Shown here piece after piece: positions 9,364-19,901 of a stretch of 23,579 bases of DNA; position 1 is the stretch's first letter; each line of letters starts with the position of its first letter. Location of the stretch: positions 1-23,579 of the forward strand of contig MSJI02000050.1 of assembly GCA_001931905.2 (NCBI GenBank). Reading direction: 5' to 3'. Below the pieces are notes generated by a model that saw only the letters and a program-made list of their open reading frames with translations, was not told where the DNA came from and did not search any database. Origin of the DNA: Cladosporium sp. IMV 00045 (lineage: Eukaryota > Ascomycota > Dothideomycetes > Cladosporiales > Cladosporiaceae). Made by a program: the position numbers and the translations under genes.

Positions 9364-10512
9364 ATGAAGACGACCATCTTCAGCGCCGTCCCTCTTCTGG
9401 CCTCCATCGCCAAAGCTGCGCCTCTGACTCCGCGCGACAACATCGATCCGACAGTCCTTCAATTTGCCTTGACCCTGGAGCATCTTGAGGACCACTTCTA
9501 CAAGGGCGCTCTGTCGAAGCTCTCGGAGCATGACTTCAAGAAAGCTGGTGAGTGGTCAGGCGAGCTATGACGAGGTTGGAAATGGTACTAAATATGGCCC
9601 AGGTTACGGCGAGGACTACTACAAGAACCTCAAATACATCGCGCACGATGAGGAACAGCACGTTGAGCTGCTGTCTGGAGCTTTGAAGACTGCCGGTGTT
9701 ACGCCAGTGGAGGCCTGCAAATACTCCTTCCCGTACACCGATGTCAAGAGTTTCATCACCCTCTCTTCGGTGCTTGAAGGTGTCGGCACTTCTGCTTACC
9801 TGGGCGGTGCCCCGTTGATCACCAGCAAGGACTACCTTGGTGTGGCCGGTTCTATTCTTGTAGCTGAAGCCCTTCACACCTCCTTGCAGCGCGGTGCTGC
9901 TGGCGAGGTGCCGTTCGCAAACCCGTATGGTACTGTGAGTGCCCTCTTAAAACGCATTGGTATCAGAACTCTACTGACTTGGACATGCAGGCTCTCGACC
10001 CGACATCCGTCTACACCCTCGCCGCTAGCTTCATCGAATCCTGCCCGGAATCCAACCCGGCTCTTCCCTTCAAGCCTTACCCCACTCTCAGTGTCGCAAT
10101 GGACAACCAGAAGATATACTCTCGCGGAATCTCCATCACACTGGGAGGGCACAAGGAATCCATGCCTGAGCCTGCTGATCTCCCATCCGCCGGTGAGAAG
10201 GTCAAACTCACCGCTGAGAAGAGCATCCCGGCAGACTCCTATGTGACCTTCGTTTCTGGCCTCAGCGTTGTCAGCGTCAAGGCTGAGACTGATGGTGAGT
10301 TATTTCGTTTCTAACATTTTGAGTTTATGGATACTGACAGCTGTCCAGGCAACAACACCTCTGCAGCCATTCCTGAAGTCGCCGAGGGACAGACCTATGT
10401 TTTCGTCACCAGCAAAGACGTTGAGGACAAGTTGGACAACAGCGCCATTCTGTTTGGTCCTGCGATCCTCGAGGTTGCTCCTCAGCCTCCTACCTACAAC
10501 GAGAAGCAGTAG
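9364..10512 (+). CDS. Secreted ferritin-like domain protein, late sexual development (LsdA/Rds1) family
   Basis: Four exons give 327 residues: 9364-9547, 9603-9934, 9991-10294 and 10349-10512. Introns of 54-56 nt have GTGAGT donors; the first has a TACTAAAT branch site. The start has a strong Kozak context. Residues 1-19 (MKTTIFSAVPLLASIAKAA) are a signal peptide. Residues about 25-180 form a ferritin-like four-helix bundle with the expected metal-type ligands: Glu39 or Glu42 in TLEHLEDHFY, Glu78-x2-His81 in HDEEQHVELL, Glu120 in SVLEGVGTSAYLGG and Glu150-x2-His153 in LVAEALHTSL. A C-terminal beta-rich part follows (GGHKESMPEP, GQTYVFVTS). Family members are secreted or cell-wall proteins linked to sexual development or stress in Aspergillus and other ascomycetes; the biochemical activity is not established. 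No lesion is visible, in contrast to the genes to the left. Confidence 0.9.
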
Positions 10513-11842
10513 TAGAGCGTCATCAGTGCTGCGGTACAAGATACCAGAGTCTGGATATCTGAGTCTGTCTTTTCTGTCGTACAGCAGCTAGCTGCCATCG
10601 TTTTTCTTTTCGTCTTTCGGCAGAGAGTTGAGAAGCATCAGCTTCCATCTCCCTTTCTTCGATCTCATTCTTGTATGAATAGTGCTCATAACGTTCAGTC
10701 CTGGACATTTGCTGGGCTCTCGAAACTAGCTAGTCAAGGCGATGTAGGAAGTGAATAGATACCTAATACCATTCACTCACATTTCCATCAAGACTTTATT
10801 CATTCAGGTTGCGATAACGAAGTTTTGAAGTAAAAGCAAATCAACTTGCAAAGTGTACAGTAACAAGAAATTGACTGAGATTTAGGCTTCTCAGGGTTCA
10901 ATAGCAGAAGATGGACGATCATGCCTATGAGGACGCTTAGGCGTGGTGATCCTTTCCTTACTCAAATGAGCCAGATCATACGTCACAGACATATAAGCGT
11001 TAATTAATGTTTTCTCAGCGTGTGATTCACAAGGTCGTCAATCGCGTCCAGCACCAAGGACTAGAAGTCTTCCCAAACGATACCATCCATTGTGATATAC
11101 TATAACTCCAGCACTAGCTCTCCCATAGCTCGCTTCCGGGGAATGTGACAATCAGCAGTGCTGTCTTATGCTCTGCTGCATGAGAATCAAGAGCTGTAGC
11201 GAATTGTAGCTCGAGCGATAAGATGGGTTTCCCTCGCTTATGCCAGTGTCTTGCTTTTGGAAGTAACATGCTCACTCAGACGCCATCTGCTCGCTGCACC
11301 CCTGCAAGGCACCAGTCCGGAGAGTGCGCCGCTTGAAACATTCCTGGCATGGCTGTTATCATGATGTCTCGAGTAGCCAACTAGATGAAGCATTGCATTC
11401 TGCTAACCACGAAATACTTTGATTACTATGCGAAATAGGAAAAACGGACATGAACTTCTAAGAGAATTACCACATCTACTGTATCACAATCGCAGGGTTC
11501 CATAACAGCCAGTCAACGTTCTATAATCTATAACGCACGGATTCCGGATGCTTATTCGATTGAGTTCTCTATTAATAGGCATCTTCACGGCAAGCATGCG
11601 CCGCCCTCAAGCTTCTCACGACTTGGTAAGTCAGTGCTTCTATATTATATCTATAGATGTTCCAGATCGAACCACCGGCGGCCCCGACCGTAGACAAAGA
11701 TTTCCGACATCTGATACCAACGCCAGACCTCAACAGCTTGATCAGTTTGACTTGTGTCAATCAAAGGGTGACACTGAAACATACATCGAGCAGTGGATTC
11801 AGGAGGGCGGCATCTTGTAGTCAACGGGCGTGAATGAAGGCT
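10513..11842. other. Intergenic region between the ferritin-like gene and the MATE gene
   Basis: About 1.3 kb. The first 200 bp should be the 3' UTR and polyadenylation region of the ferritin-like gene. A 90-codon open frame at 11548-11820 starts with a hydrophobic stretch (MLIRLSSLLIGIF) but has no family match and no codon pattern I trust. Nothing else stands out. Confidence 0.45.
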
Positions 11843-11848
11843 TATAAA
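11843..11848 (+). promoter_or_regulatory. TATA box of the MATE transporter gene
   Basis: The motif TATAAA lies 118 bp before the ATG at 11961. An in-frame ATG at 11859 is only 11 bp past this box and would probably lie upstream of the transcript start, which supports 11961 as the real initiator. Confidence 0.5.
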
Positions 11849-11960
11849 GGGAAGCTGTATGAACTCGATCTTAAGTCATCCTTCTGACACGCCCACACTC
11901 TTCGCTTTCCCTTCTCATCATCATAAGTCTCAGACCTTGTCTCCCCTAATCTTCTTTGCT

Positions 11961-13961
11961 ATGCATGCCCGGCCTGCAAGCTCATTCCGACGTTCGGGTG
12001 CAAGAGAGTCTCCTCTCCTTGTCCCGCAGGAAAATGATCTCAATCCGTCACGCCCGGCTGCAGATCAAGATCCATACGGGGAGAACAGAAGGTCCAGTCA
12101 CTCGTCGATCATCAATCCTACCGGCCAATATCTGTGCGACAAGCAAACTAATGCGTGCCTGCAACAAGGGCATCGAACAGCTGCTGTATACAGGGCACAG
12201 AATTCGGCGAGCGGAAGCGGCGTCAACGCCCCCCAGTTGCCACGAAGCAACGCTCGAGCAGGCATCATACGATTTCTAAAAGGATTGTCCTCTTTTGGGA
12301 CTTGGCGAAAAGCGAAGATTGGTTCTGAGTACTGGAGTGGAAAGATCATGGACGACGAGCGTGTTGGGTCATCCGATCATTCGCCTTTGATCGGTGATGT
12401 CCCCAGTGTATACGGCACCGTCGAAGCCTCCACGCGCAACGATCAACTGACAGATGCTGCTGCATTGGTTGGAGGGGAAGCTACTACTTGGCAGGCCGAG
12501 GCAAAACTGCTTGGGAGATCCTCCAGATCACTTATAGTGACTTTTTTACTGCAGTATTCTTTGCTCGTCACCAGTATTTTCGCCGTAGGGCATCTGGGCA
12601 GGAGTGAGCTTGCTGCGGTAAGCTTGGCGACCAGTACGTCAGCACTCCTAAGAATATTCATTTGCTTCCCAGGATTGACTTGACTATAGTGACCGCGAAC
12701 ATCACGGGGTATGCGGTATATCAAGGTCTTGCCACGAGCCTGGACACTCTGGCAGCCCAGGCGTACGGCTCTGGGAGGAAGAAGCTTGTAGGGCTGCAGC
12801 TGCAACGGATGACATACTTTCTCTGGGTCATCACGATTCCAGTAGTTGCTACCTGGGCATGCAGTACTATGATCCTCGAAGCAATCGTCCCTGACAGGGA
12901 GACCGCACAGCTTGCCGGAACTTATCTTCGGATACTTACAATCGGAGCACCGGGCTACGCTGCCTTCGAGAGCGGAAAGAGATTCGTACAAGCGCAAGGA
13001 CTCTTCTCTGCTACGCTTTACTGCCTGCTTGTCTGTGCTCCTGTCAACGCAATATTGAATTATGTCTTCGTATGGGTAAGGCATTCTGCAAATTTCGTCG
13101 CGCGACAGCTTCGATCTCAAGCTGATATTCGAATCACAGTATCTTGAATGGGGTTTCATCGGTGCTCCAATTGCAGTCTCCATCACCCAGACACTACTTC
13201 CTCTCTGCTTGGCCTGCTATGTCTATTTCTTCAACGGTCGGGAGTGCTGGGGTGGCCTGGATCGCCTCGCATTCCGCAACTGGCGGCCCATGATGAAGCT
13301 CGCTGTACCAGGCCTAGTCACATTTCTCGCGGAGTTTCTTGCGTTCGAGATCTTGACATTAGCAGCAGCCCGCCTCGGAACCACGGCTCTGGCAGCACAG
13401 TCTATTCTGACAACAGTGATGGCAATCACATTCCAGATCCCGTTCCCAATCGCGGTTGCCGCAAGCACGCGGGTCGCAAGCCTCATAGGCGCTGCCCGTG
13501 TAGATGCTGCAAAGATCGCTGCGACATGCGGGATCGTTGCAGCCACCATGGCTGGTTTATTCAATACTACACTCCTTGGTAGTTTGACGGAATTCATTCC
13601 ACGACTGTTCACACAAGATGCTGAGGTTGTTGCTGCCGCTGCCGCCGCATTGCCTGCCTGCGCCATCCTGCAGACTGTCGACGCACTGGCATCGAATCTC
13701 AATGGTGTTTTGCGTGGACTTGGTAGACAAGAGATTGGCGGTTACGTAGGGCTGTTGGCGTTTTACGTCGTCGGGCTTCCGATCTCGTTCGGGACAGGAT
13801 TCGGACTTGAATGGGGTTTGTCCGGCTTGTGGGCTGGGCCTGTGACTGGTCTTACTATTGTGACCATCTTCGAGGCATTGTACATATTCCAAACCAGCTG
13901 GGGGCGTGCGTGCGAGGACGCAAGGGAACGGAACTCCCAAGAAGGTTTCTCTGATGAGTAG
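11961..13961 (+). CDS. MATE family efflux transporter (MatE, two repeats)
   Basis: Three exons, 11961-12633, 12690-13075 and 13140-13961, give 626 residues. Introns are 12634-12689 (GTACGT...CTATAG; the split codon restores the Met of MTANITGYAVYQGL) and 13076-13139 (GTAAGG...CACAG). Residues 1 to about 175 are a hydrophilic cytosolic tail typical of fungal MATE proteins. Residues about 176-626 hold two MatE repeats: LLQYSLLVTSIFAVGHLG, ATSLDTLAAQAYGSG and GLQLQRM in the first; PGLVTFLAEFLAFEILTLAA, AQSILTTVMAITFQIPFP and VDALASNLNGVLRGLGRQ in the second. MATE carriers of this type export cationic or planar organic compounds against H+ or Na+ at the plasma or vacuolar membrane (compare yeast Erc1). 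Substrate is unknown. The upstream TATA box favours this start over an in-frame ATG at 11859. It looks intact. Confidence 0.9.
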
Positions 13962-15753
13962 AACAAGTACATGTATGATAGATCGCTAAGAATCCTATAC
14001 CTTTGAATCTCCAATCAAGGTTTACCCCACCTTCACTTCTTTGCAACGTCTTTCCGTACTTATGCACCTTTCTGGTTAATCTTGCGTCGGTCCACGTAGT
14101 AATCTCTGAATACGTTTTATTGCCCACATAGTCTGCTACTTCGTGATTTCAATGGCAGTGTACTCGTACACCGCTAGTAACTTTGGCCTGGGCGCGGGCA
14201 ATTTCTCGTAGAGGCATGATGAGGATGTGTATAGTAACGGCCTGATATGCGTTAAGTAGTAAGTCCGCGCACACTGACCGCCTATCGAGCATTTGCTACT
14301 TCTGGTAATATATAGTGGGGTTTGACAATACTGGCCAATGAGCGTAGACTTCGGCATAACTCCACTAAGCTGCTTAGGATCCACTTAACAAATAGATTAT
14401 TAAGAAGTTATATCTTAGCGAGTTGCATGAGAACGCGCGTATAGGACATGAACAAGACAAGCAGTTGCTCAGTGCGTTCGCTTCTGTTTACACTCTGCTC
14501 CAAGCACAGCTTATTTTATAGAACGTTCCCAGGTATTACCTACAGAATGGCAAGGAAGCCAAAGGTTCTCACTGCGATCGGGTGCGAGATCTCATGTACT
14601 AAGTAGATATAAGTTGCTCGCTGGCCCAAATTGCCTACATGATCTCGATGTGATGTATCATATGATGGCAGAGCAGTGACTCTTCCGGCTCCAGTGTTCT
14701 CGAGGTAATTCTCTGCGGGTAATCATTCGTCGAGATGCGCATTTCCCAAGTCAGTTGCGATTGAGTGCTACTCAGAAGGAAAAGGAGAATGTCTGATGAT
14801 ACCTAGCCCCAGAGCTGGGGCGAGTTGTAAAGCAGTGCGCTGGCGATGCATGTTGCATTTCGTGGCCGGCTGACTTCATCGTAATTCCGGCGACCTTCAG
14901 ATCGACCTACGCTACGTACCAGCCGTCAGTCAGGCGGTGTGGTTGAGGTGTGTGTTGCATCTAGGTCACATTCGTGTAGATCGTCATAAGATCTCCCGGG
15001 CATTCCAGGCTGGCAAGTGTATCGACCACAAATGCAACTTTCAGTCTCATTAGGACCCGTGCCTTATATCAGAACTACTGTAAGACAGCACGGAGCGGAC
15101 AGCGGGGCGGGAGGCGGGGCGGCCAGCTGTTGAGTACGCAGGTTCAAAATAGATATGAATGATTGATTGATTGGCTATCTACTGCAGGCCCCTGAAGGCC
15201 TCCTTATAAATCAATGTGGTGCTGGGTATACCCGCCTTGGCAATGTGTATTGACCAAGTCTCAGAACCACAACACCAGCTGCTCTATTTGGATCCTGCAG
15301 ACTGTCAGAGCGAAGTATAAGACAACCTTGCGTGCACGACATCGCATGGGACCCTGAGGCTCTTTGCCAATAGCAAGGCGTACACCAGTCTAGTAGAGTC
15401 TCCCCTTCTAGAGAGCCAGATACTTTCCACTTAGCGTAATAGGGAAGCTTGTATAGGTGTTATACGTAGAGGAGTTGTCTGGTATCAACCACATTCAGAT
15501 GCTAGGCTTTTTGCAAGACTAAACGTAGAGTTAGGCAAAACTTCTGCATGCTATGGGCATTGGTCATCTACATTATCAACTTCAGCACTATGCACGCATC
15601 TCTTTGGAAGTCATGCGGTAGTCATGCCAGAAGAAATGCCACGTAGGGGATTTGATTGTGCATGCATGAATGGAGCCCTTCGGACATAGGCGACGCGGCG
15701 GTATGCAGACCTCCAGGGCTTGGGCACTCGCCGAAGACAGGCTCATGGCAGTG
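13962..15753. other. Long intergenic region upstream of the fused sugar-amine gene
   Basis: About 1.8 kb with no gene I can support. It contains a perfect inverted repeat GCCCCAG-AG-CTGGGGC (14806-14821), a G-rich segment (GGGGCGGGAGGCGGGGCGG near 15104-15122), a TGATTGATTGATT tract just after 15155, and an isolated TATAAA at 15205-15210. Short open frames on the minus strand (for example 14384-14136) show no domain. The region is unusually long for this window and may be the flank of an acquired gene, but no transposon ends were recognised. Confidence 0.45.
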
Positions 15754-15760
15754 TATAAAA
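15754..15760 (+). promoter_or_regulatory. TATA box of the fused oxidoreductase-aminotransferase gene
   Basis: TATAAAA sits 82 bp before the ATG at 15842, a normal distance for a fungal promoter with a short leader. Since the open frame begins upstream of this box (ATG at 15656), the box indicates that the first 62 codons of the longest frame are promoter and leader DNA. Confidence 0.55.
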
Positions 15761-15841
15761 CCTGGCCACGCAGACCTGTTGCTCGCTGAACTATATCCAC
15801 AGATCATCTTTCTACAATCTCCGAGGCTGAACGCAACCACG

Positions 15842-17983
15842 ATGACAATCAACGAACCCATCTCTGTTGCCGTTGTTGGCTGCGGTCAATGGGGAGCCAA
15901 TGTTGTTTCTGCATTCGCCCGCATGAACTTGCTGGCTGCTGTTACAGATTCCGACATTAAACAGGCCGGCAAGATTGCTGAAGACCATGGCGTCCCATTC
16001 TTGGACTGGCAATCTGTGCTGGACGATCGCACGATAACGGCTGTTGCGCTGGTGACGCCGGCAAAGGATCATGGCAGAATGATCGAGGAAGCTATCCTCG
16101 CCGGGAAGCACGTATATGTCGAAAAGCCTCTCGCCCTATCCGCCTCTGATGCAGAAATGACGACGAATCTCGTCGCTCGATCAAAGATTACCTTGCTGGT
16201 TGGCCACATCCTCCAGTATCATCCAGCTTTCGTCGCCCTCAAGGAGTTTGTACAACAAGGCAAGCTTGGTAAAGTGCGCTTCATTCGATCAACTCGATTT
16301 GGACCTGGACGCATCCGACAAGACGAGGACGCGCTTTGGTGTCTGGCTCCGCACGACGTCTCCATGATCCTCAGTCTGACTGGCCAACAACCAGAGTCTG
16401 TTAGGGCCCATGGAAGCTGCTTCTTGCGCTCAGGCATTGCTGATACTGTCAACTGTCGGCTGACATTCCCGGATAGCCTTGAAGCAGAAATCGCCGTCTC
16501 GTGGGCTCATCCTTACAAGCATCGCAATCTTGTGGTCACAGGCGACGAGGGGACTCTTGTCTTTGATGATGACCAACCTTGGGACGGCAAGCTGAAATAC
16601 TTCAAGAACAAACTGACTTGGCAAGATGGATATCCAAATCTCAAAGAGGGTTGCTCCGAGACAGTCCTGGTCGAAGAGAAAGAGCCTTTGCTCGAGCAAG
16701 TGAAGCACTTTGTTGAATGCATCCGTACGACTCGTCGCCCCATCACTGATGTTTCCGAGGGCTTGGCGGTCGTCAATGTTCTGGAGGCGGCTACACAAGC
16801 AATGCGCGACCAACGAGGAGTGCCGACGAAGTCTTTGGCCTGTAAAATCCCCATGGTCGACTTGAAGCCTCAGCAGAGGCGGATCAAGGCCAACCTTGAC
16901 AAGAGAATAGCCAAAGTCTTGCACGAGGGAAGATATGTATGGGGCCCTGAAATTGAAGAGCTGGAGCAAAAGCTTGCATCTTACACCGGTTGTGAACATG
17001 TAATCACCTGCTCCAGCGGGACAGATGCACTGATGCTGGCTCTGCTCGCCATTGGTGCGGTCCCAGGTGATGCCGTTCTGGTTCCTGCATTCACTTTCGT
17101 TGGCACTGCAGAGCCCTTGGTTCTCCTTGGGATAGCACCGGTTTTTGTGGACGTGGATCCTGTTACCCTATGTATCGACCCGACTCTCATCACGAAAGGC
17201 GTCGAAGCTGCCAAAAAAGCCGGTTGCCGGCCTGTTGGCATGATCACAGTCGACCTTTTCGGTCATCCGGCCGATTATCCACGCTTGCATTCCCTTTGTA
17301 CGGAGCTCGGCTTATGGATGATAGCTGATGGTGCGCAAAGCTTTGGTGCCATGGTTGGAGATCAGCGGGTTGGAACTCTTGCTAGTATGACTACTACAAG
17401 CTTTTTCCCAGCCAAACCGTTAGGTTGCTATGGAGATGGAGGCGCAGTCTTTACCTCAGATCCAGAGCTTGCTGCAAAGCTCCGGTCGATCCACCAGCAC
17501 GGTAAGGGCGAAAACAGGTACGACCATGTACGTCGCGGCGTGAATAGCCGCCTAGACACCCTCCAAGCGGCAATTTTAATTGAGAAACTGGACATCTTCC
17601 CGGAGGAGTTGAAAAGTCGTCAGCTTGTGGCAGCACGGTATGCACACTTCCTGAAGGGGATCGTGGAGACGCCTCATCAGCCTGGCCCGGAGACAAAACT
17701 TCATCACGCTTGGGCCACCTATACCATACGCTTGGAGGGAAGACTTGCATTGCAGAAGCATTTGAGAAAACTTGGCATCGAGAGCACTGTTCATTATCCG
17801 CTGCCAGTGCACAAGCTTGAACCATACCAAGAATACCCGACGATCGAGGGTGGATGTCCTATCGCCGAGCAAGCGACATCTGATGTTTTGAGCATTCCGT
17901 TTCATCCATATCTTGATGAGCATAGTCAATGGGAGGTTTCCAATGCTGTCCGACAATTCGTGGCAAACAGAGACAGCAAATAG
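15842..17983 (+). CDS. Fused sugar 3-dehydrogenase (Gfo/Idh/MocA) and DegT-type PLP sugar aminotransferase
   Basis: A single intronless exon of 713 residues; the start (ACCACGATGACA) follows a TATA box. Residues 1 to about 325 are a Gfo/Idh/MocA NAD(P)-dependent dehydrogenase: Rossmann motif VGCGQWG (GxGxxG at 13-18), catalytic EKP at 94-96, GHILQYHPA at 121-129 and APHD ending at Asp172. Residues about 336-713 are a DegT/DnrJ/EryC1/StrS aminotransferase: SSGTDA at 391-396, Asp496 and Gln499 of ADGAQSFGA, and the PLP lysine Lys525 in TSFFPAKPLGCYGDGGA. All catalytic residues are present in both halves. In bacteria such pairs oxidise a sugar at C3 and transaminate the ketone: WbpB/WbpE on UDP-GlcNAcA, GnnA/GnnB on UDP-GlcNAc, NtdC/NtdA on glucose 6-phosphate. 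The aminotransferase is most like WbpE/WlbC. A cytosolic enzyme making a 3-amino sugar is inferred; the substrate is not. Bacterial ancestry is likely from family distribution and lack of introns. Confidence 0.9.
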   Translation: MTINEPISVAVVGCGQWGANVVSAFARMNLLAAVTDSDIKQAGKIAEDHGVPFLDWQSVLDDRTITAVALVTPAKDHGRMIEEAILAGKHVYVEKPLALSASDAEMTTNLVARSKITLLVGHILQYHPAFVALKEFVQQGKLGKVRFIRSTRFGPGRIRQDEDALWCLAPHDVSMILSLTGQQPESVRAHGSCFLRSGIADTVNCRLTFPDSLEAEIAVSWAHPYKHRNLVVTGDEGTLVFDDDQPWDGKLKYFKNKLTWQDGYPNLKEGCSETVLVEEKEPLLEQVKHFVECIRTTRRPITDVSEGLAVVNVLEAATQAMRDQRGVPTKSLACKIPMVDLKPQQRRIKANLDKRIAKVLHEGRYVWGPEIEELEQKLASYTGCEHVITCSSGTDALMLALLAIGAVPGDAVLVPAFTFVGTAEPLVLLGIAPVFVDVDPVTLCIDPTLITKGVEAAKKAGCRPVGMITVDLFGHPADYPRLHSLCTELGLWMIADGAQSFGAMVGDQRVGTLASMTTTSFFPAKPLGCYGDGGAVFTSDPELAAKLRSIHQHGKGENRYDHVRRGVNSRLDTLQAAILIEKLDIFPEELKSRQLVAARYAHFLKGIVETPHQPGPETKLHHAWATYTIRLEGRLALQKHLRKLGIESTVHYPLPVHKLEPYQEYPTIEGGCPIAEQATSDVLSIPFHPYLDEHSQWEVSNAVRQFVANRDSK

Positions 17984-18794
17984 ATGCTTCGCTCTGCCCT
18001 GGGTCAGAGAGTGGCATGAAATTTCCAGAGCAGACTACGCTGTGCGGTGTCCAATTCCTGCTCTGTACAACCATAGCAGGATTGACAGAGAGCAGCCCGA
18101 AGGGTATGCAACAGGCTCTCTTGCTTGGTTCCTCCGCTGCCCTTTAGCTATGGAATAGACGGGCTACTTCTTTAGAGGGTAAAGTCTTCCGTATTTGATT
18201 AGGCATTTTCTTAGATAAAAGAACATAAAGCGTCCTGTCAGGCTTTCCTATCTCGACCACTTCTATGATAGCTGTCCAATACATACAGAAAATATGCCCG
18301 ACATGCTTGGACTCGAAGCTGGAAGTTACTTGTTTGCAATCCATCTGTAAATCGACTCTCGGTTGAGCATCCAATCCGTCGGGGTCATGTGATACCCAGC
18401 TGTGTCGTATACTCTTCCTTTCACCATATGGATTCCCCGTGTCTAGTCTTCGAAACCGTGTCCAAAGACTGGGTCAGCCTGGGTTAATCGTGCCTTAAAG
18501 ACTCGAGCCCTCTACCACATAGTCGTATATCTCAACCCGAACGCCCGATTAGCTAGCGGAGCCTATATCTTGCAGCAAATCTACTATAAGCTAATCATAT
18601 GAACTATAAGCGGGACTAGGTCTAGAAACGACGTCTTACCACATCTAGAGGATCTCCTAGGAATACCAGGACGTGTTCCGGATCATACTAGGAGAGTAAA
18701 CAGGCATGTAGTCAAAGTCTCAACGCTTCTAAAGCTAAGTAAAGTTAAGACATCAAGAGTACCGCGAAAACAAGCTCTCCGCGTTTCTCTTGCA
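17984..18794. other. Intergenic between the fused enzyme gene and the MUG113-domain gene (3' ends facing)
   Basis: The two genes converge here, so both 3' ends lie in this 0.8 kb. A start-less open frame from 18447 to the TGA at 18600-18602 reads like protein (LYHIVVYLNPNARLASGAYI) and might be the relic of a coding or transposon sequence. I could not identify it. Nothing else was recognised. Confidence 0.4.
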
Positions 18795-19901
18795 TCACTG
18801 CCGTAGACTGAACTCTTTGATAACTTCCTCGACGCCGTTACTGAATTTGAACCACTCCTGCGCACCAATGCTTGTCAACGGTCCACCTCCGAATTGTCCA
18901 TGATTCTCTGCGCCAGCCACCTTTTGTCCTTGGAATTTGTCGCGAACGAACCTTGCGTGGAGGGACTGCTCCGCTTCGAGCATATCTTGAACCTCTTTGC
19001 AGTAAACGAGCTCAAGGTGATATGGATTTCCCGTTTGAAGCATCCTGAGGCGACTCTGCGGATCGAAACTCATCCCAATCTTGTAGTAGGGCGACTCCGG
19101 CGAATCGTGCATGCGAATGAGATAGACCCAGCCCTTGCTACGAGGCTGGCGCTTCTCGAGGCCCAAATATCCCAAAGATTTCTCAATGCCTTCCAGGTCG
19201 CGAGTACGGCAAATTCCCCAAGACATGTTCCCTGCTGTTGACGAGTCTGGGATCGATCGTGATTGCGCAGCATCGAACGTCGTGGATGGAATGGAAAGGT
19301 CCGATGGTGTGAGCAGATTGGCGGTGTTTGTCTGCGCAGGGTGAAGCATGCCACGAGGAGATGGCACCGAACCGCCCGAAATATGCATGTCGCAGGCTCC
19401 TGTAAAGTCTTGCCTCATCAAGGTCTCTAAAACTTTCTCATTGCCCTGGCAGAGGAAAAAAGGACACCGAGACCAATCATCTGGTATGGGCACCTGACTC
19501 ACGTCCACCTGAATTGGACTCCATTCAACGCACCCCACAAAGGGCTCGTTGTGGTTTCGTCGTACGACGAAGTAATCTTCGGTCGATAAGTAAAGGTTCG
19601 GTTCCTCTCTGACCCTGGCGACGCCAGCCCGTACGCAGCGAGCCGAGATACCATCCTCCGAGCAAAGAAACCAGAGATATACCGCCGCTATACTGTCGCG
19701 TGGTGGATTGTGGAGATTATGATTCGAAAAGTGCAGATAAAGGGTGAAACATAAACCATAATCCCAGACGTCCTTTAATCGGATACGATGCCATGTTTCC
19801 AGCTTGTTGTGTGGCAGCGCCTCGAACTTCTCAAGCGCTGAAGGGGAGATTCGGCACATGAAATGACGTTTGAACATTGTGAGGGACATGAGCACCGACA
19901 A
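18795..19901 (-). CDS. MUG113/T5orf172 (GIY-YIG-like) domain protein
   Basis: An uninterrupted frame of 368 residues ends in a T5orf172/MUG113 domain (residues about 257-351). Its signature is GWVYLI (GIY position), SPYYKIGMS (YIG position), the arginines of SRLRMLQTG (284 and 286), the glutamate of MLEAEQSLHARF and a closing EWF (349-351). The fold is that of GIY-YIG nucleases, and the putative catalytic arginine and glutamate are kept. The fungal family is named after the meiotically upregulated gene mug113 of fission yeast; its function is unknown. The first 250 residues match nothing I recognise and include a low-complexity Ser/Thr/Pro-rich part. Several Met codons lie near the start (residues 1, 5 and 9), so the exact initiator is uncertain. 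No introns are needed. Confidence 0.75.
   Translation of the reverse strand: MSVLMSLTMFKRHFMCRISPSALEKFEALPHNKLETWHRIRLKDVWDYGLCFTLYLHFSNHNLHNPPRDSIAAVYLWFLCSEDGISARCVRAGVARVREEPNLYLSTEDYFVVRRNHNEPFVGCVEWSPIQVDVSQVPIPDDWSRCPFFLCQGNEKVLETLMRQDFTGACDMHISGGSVPSPRGMLHPAQTNTANLLTPSDLSIPSTTFDAAQSRSIPDSSTAGNMSWGICRTRDLEGIEKSLGYLGLEKRQPRSKGWVYLIRMHDSPESPYYKIGMSFDPQSRLRMLQTGNPYHLELVYCKEVQDMLEAEQSLHARFVRDKFQGQKVAGAENHGQFGGGPLTSIGAQEWFKFSNGVEEVIKEFSLRQ

Noticed and set aside
11548..11820. 90-codon plus-strand frame beginning with a hydrophobic stretch, with a GTAAGT-like site inside
   Set aside because: No family match; the possible intron would be only 31 nt, too short for these fungi; no leader cleavage site or conserved pattern.
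11859..11960. Upstream in-frame ATG for the MATE transporter
   Set aside because: It lies only 11 bp past the TATA box, so it is probably at or before the transcript start; 11961 is preferred.
14806..14821. Perfect inverted repeat GCCCCAG-AG-CTGGGGC
   Set aside because: Too short and isolated to assign as a terminator, operator or transposon end in a fungal genome.
15656..15841. Upstream extension of the fused enzyme gene by 62 codons
   Set aside because: The Rossmann domain starts at 15842, a TATA box lies at 15754 inside the extension, and the extension has no resemblance to the enzyme family.
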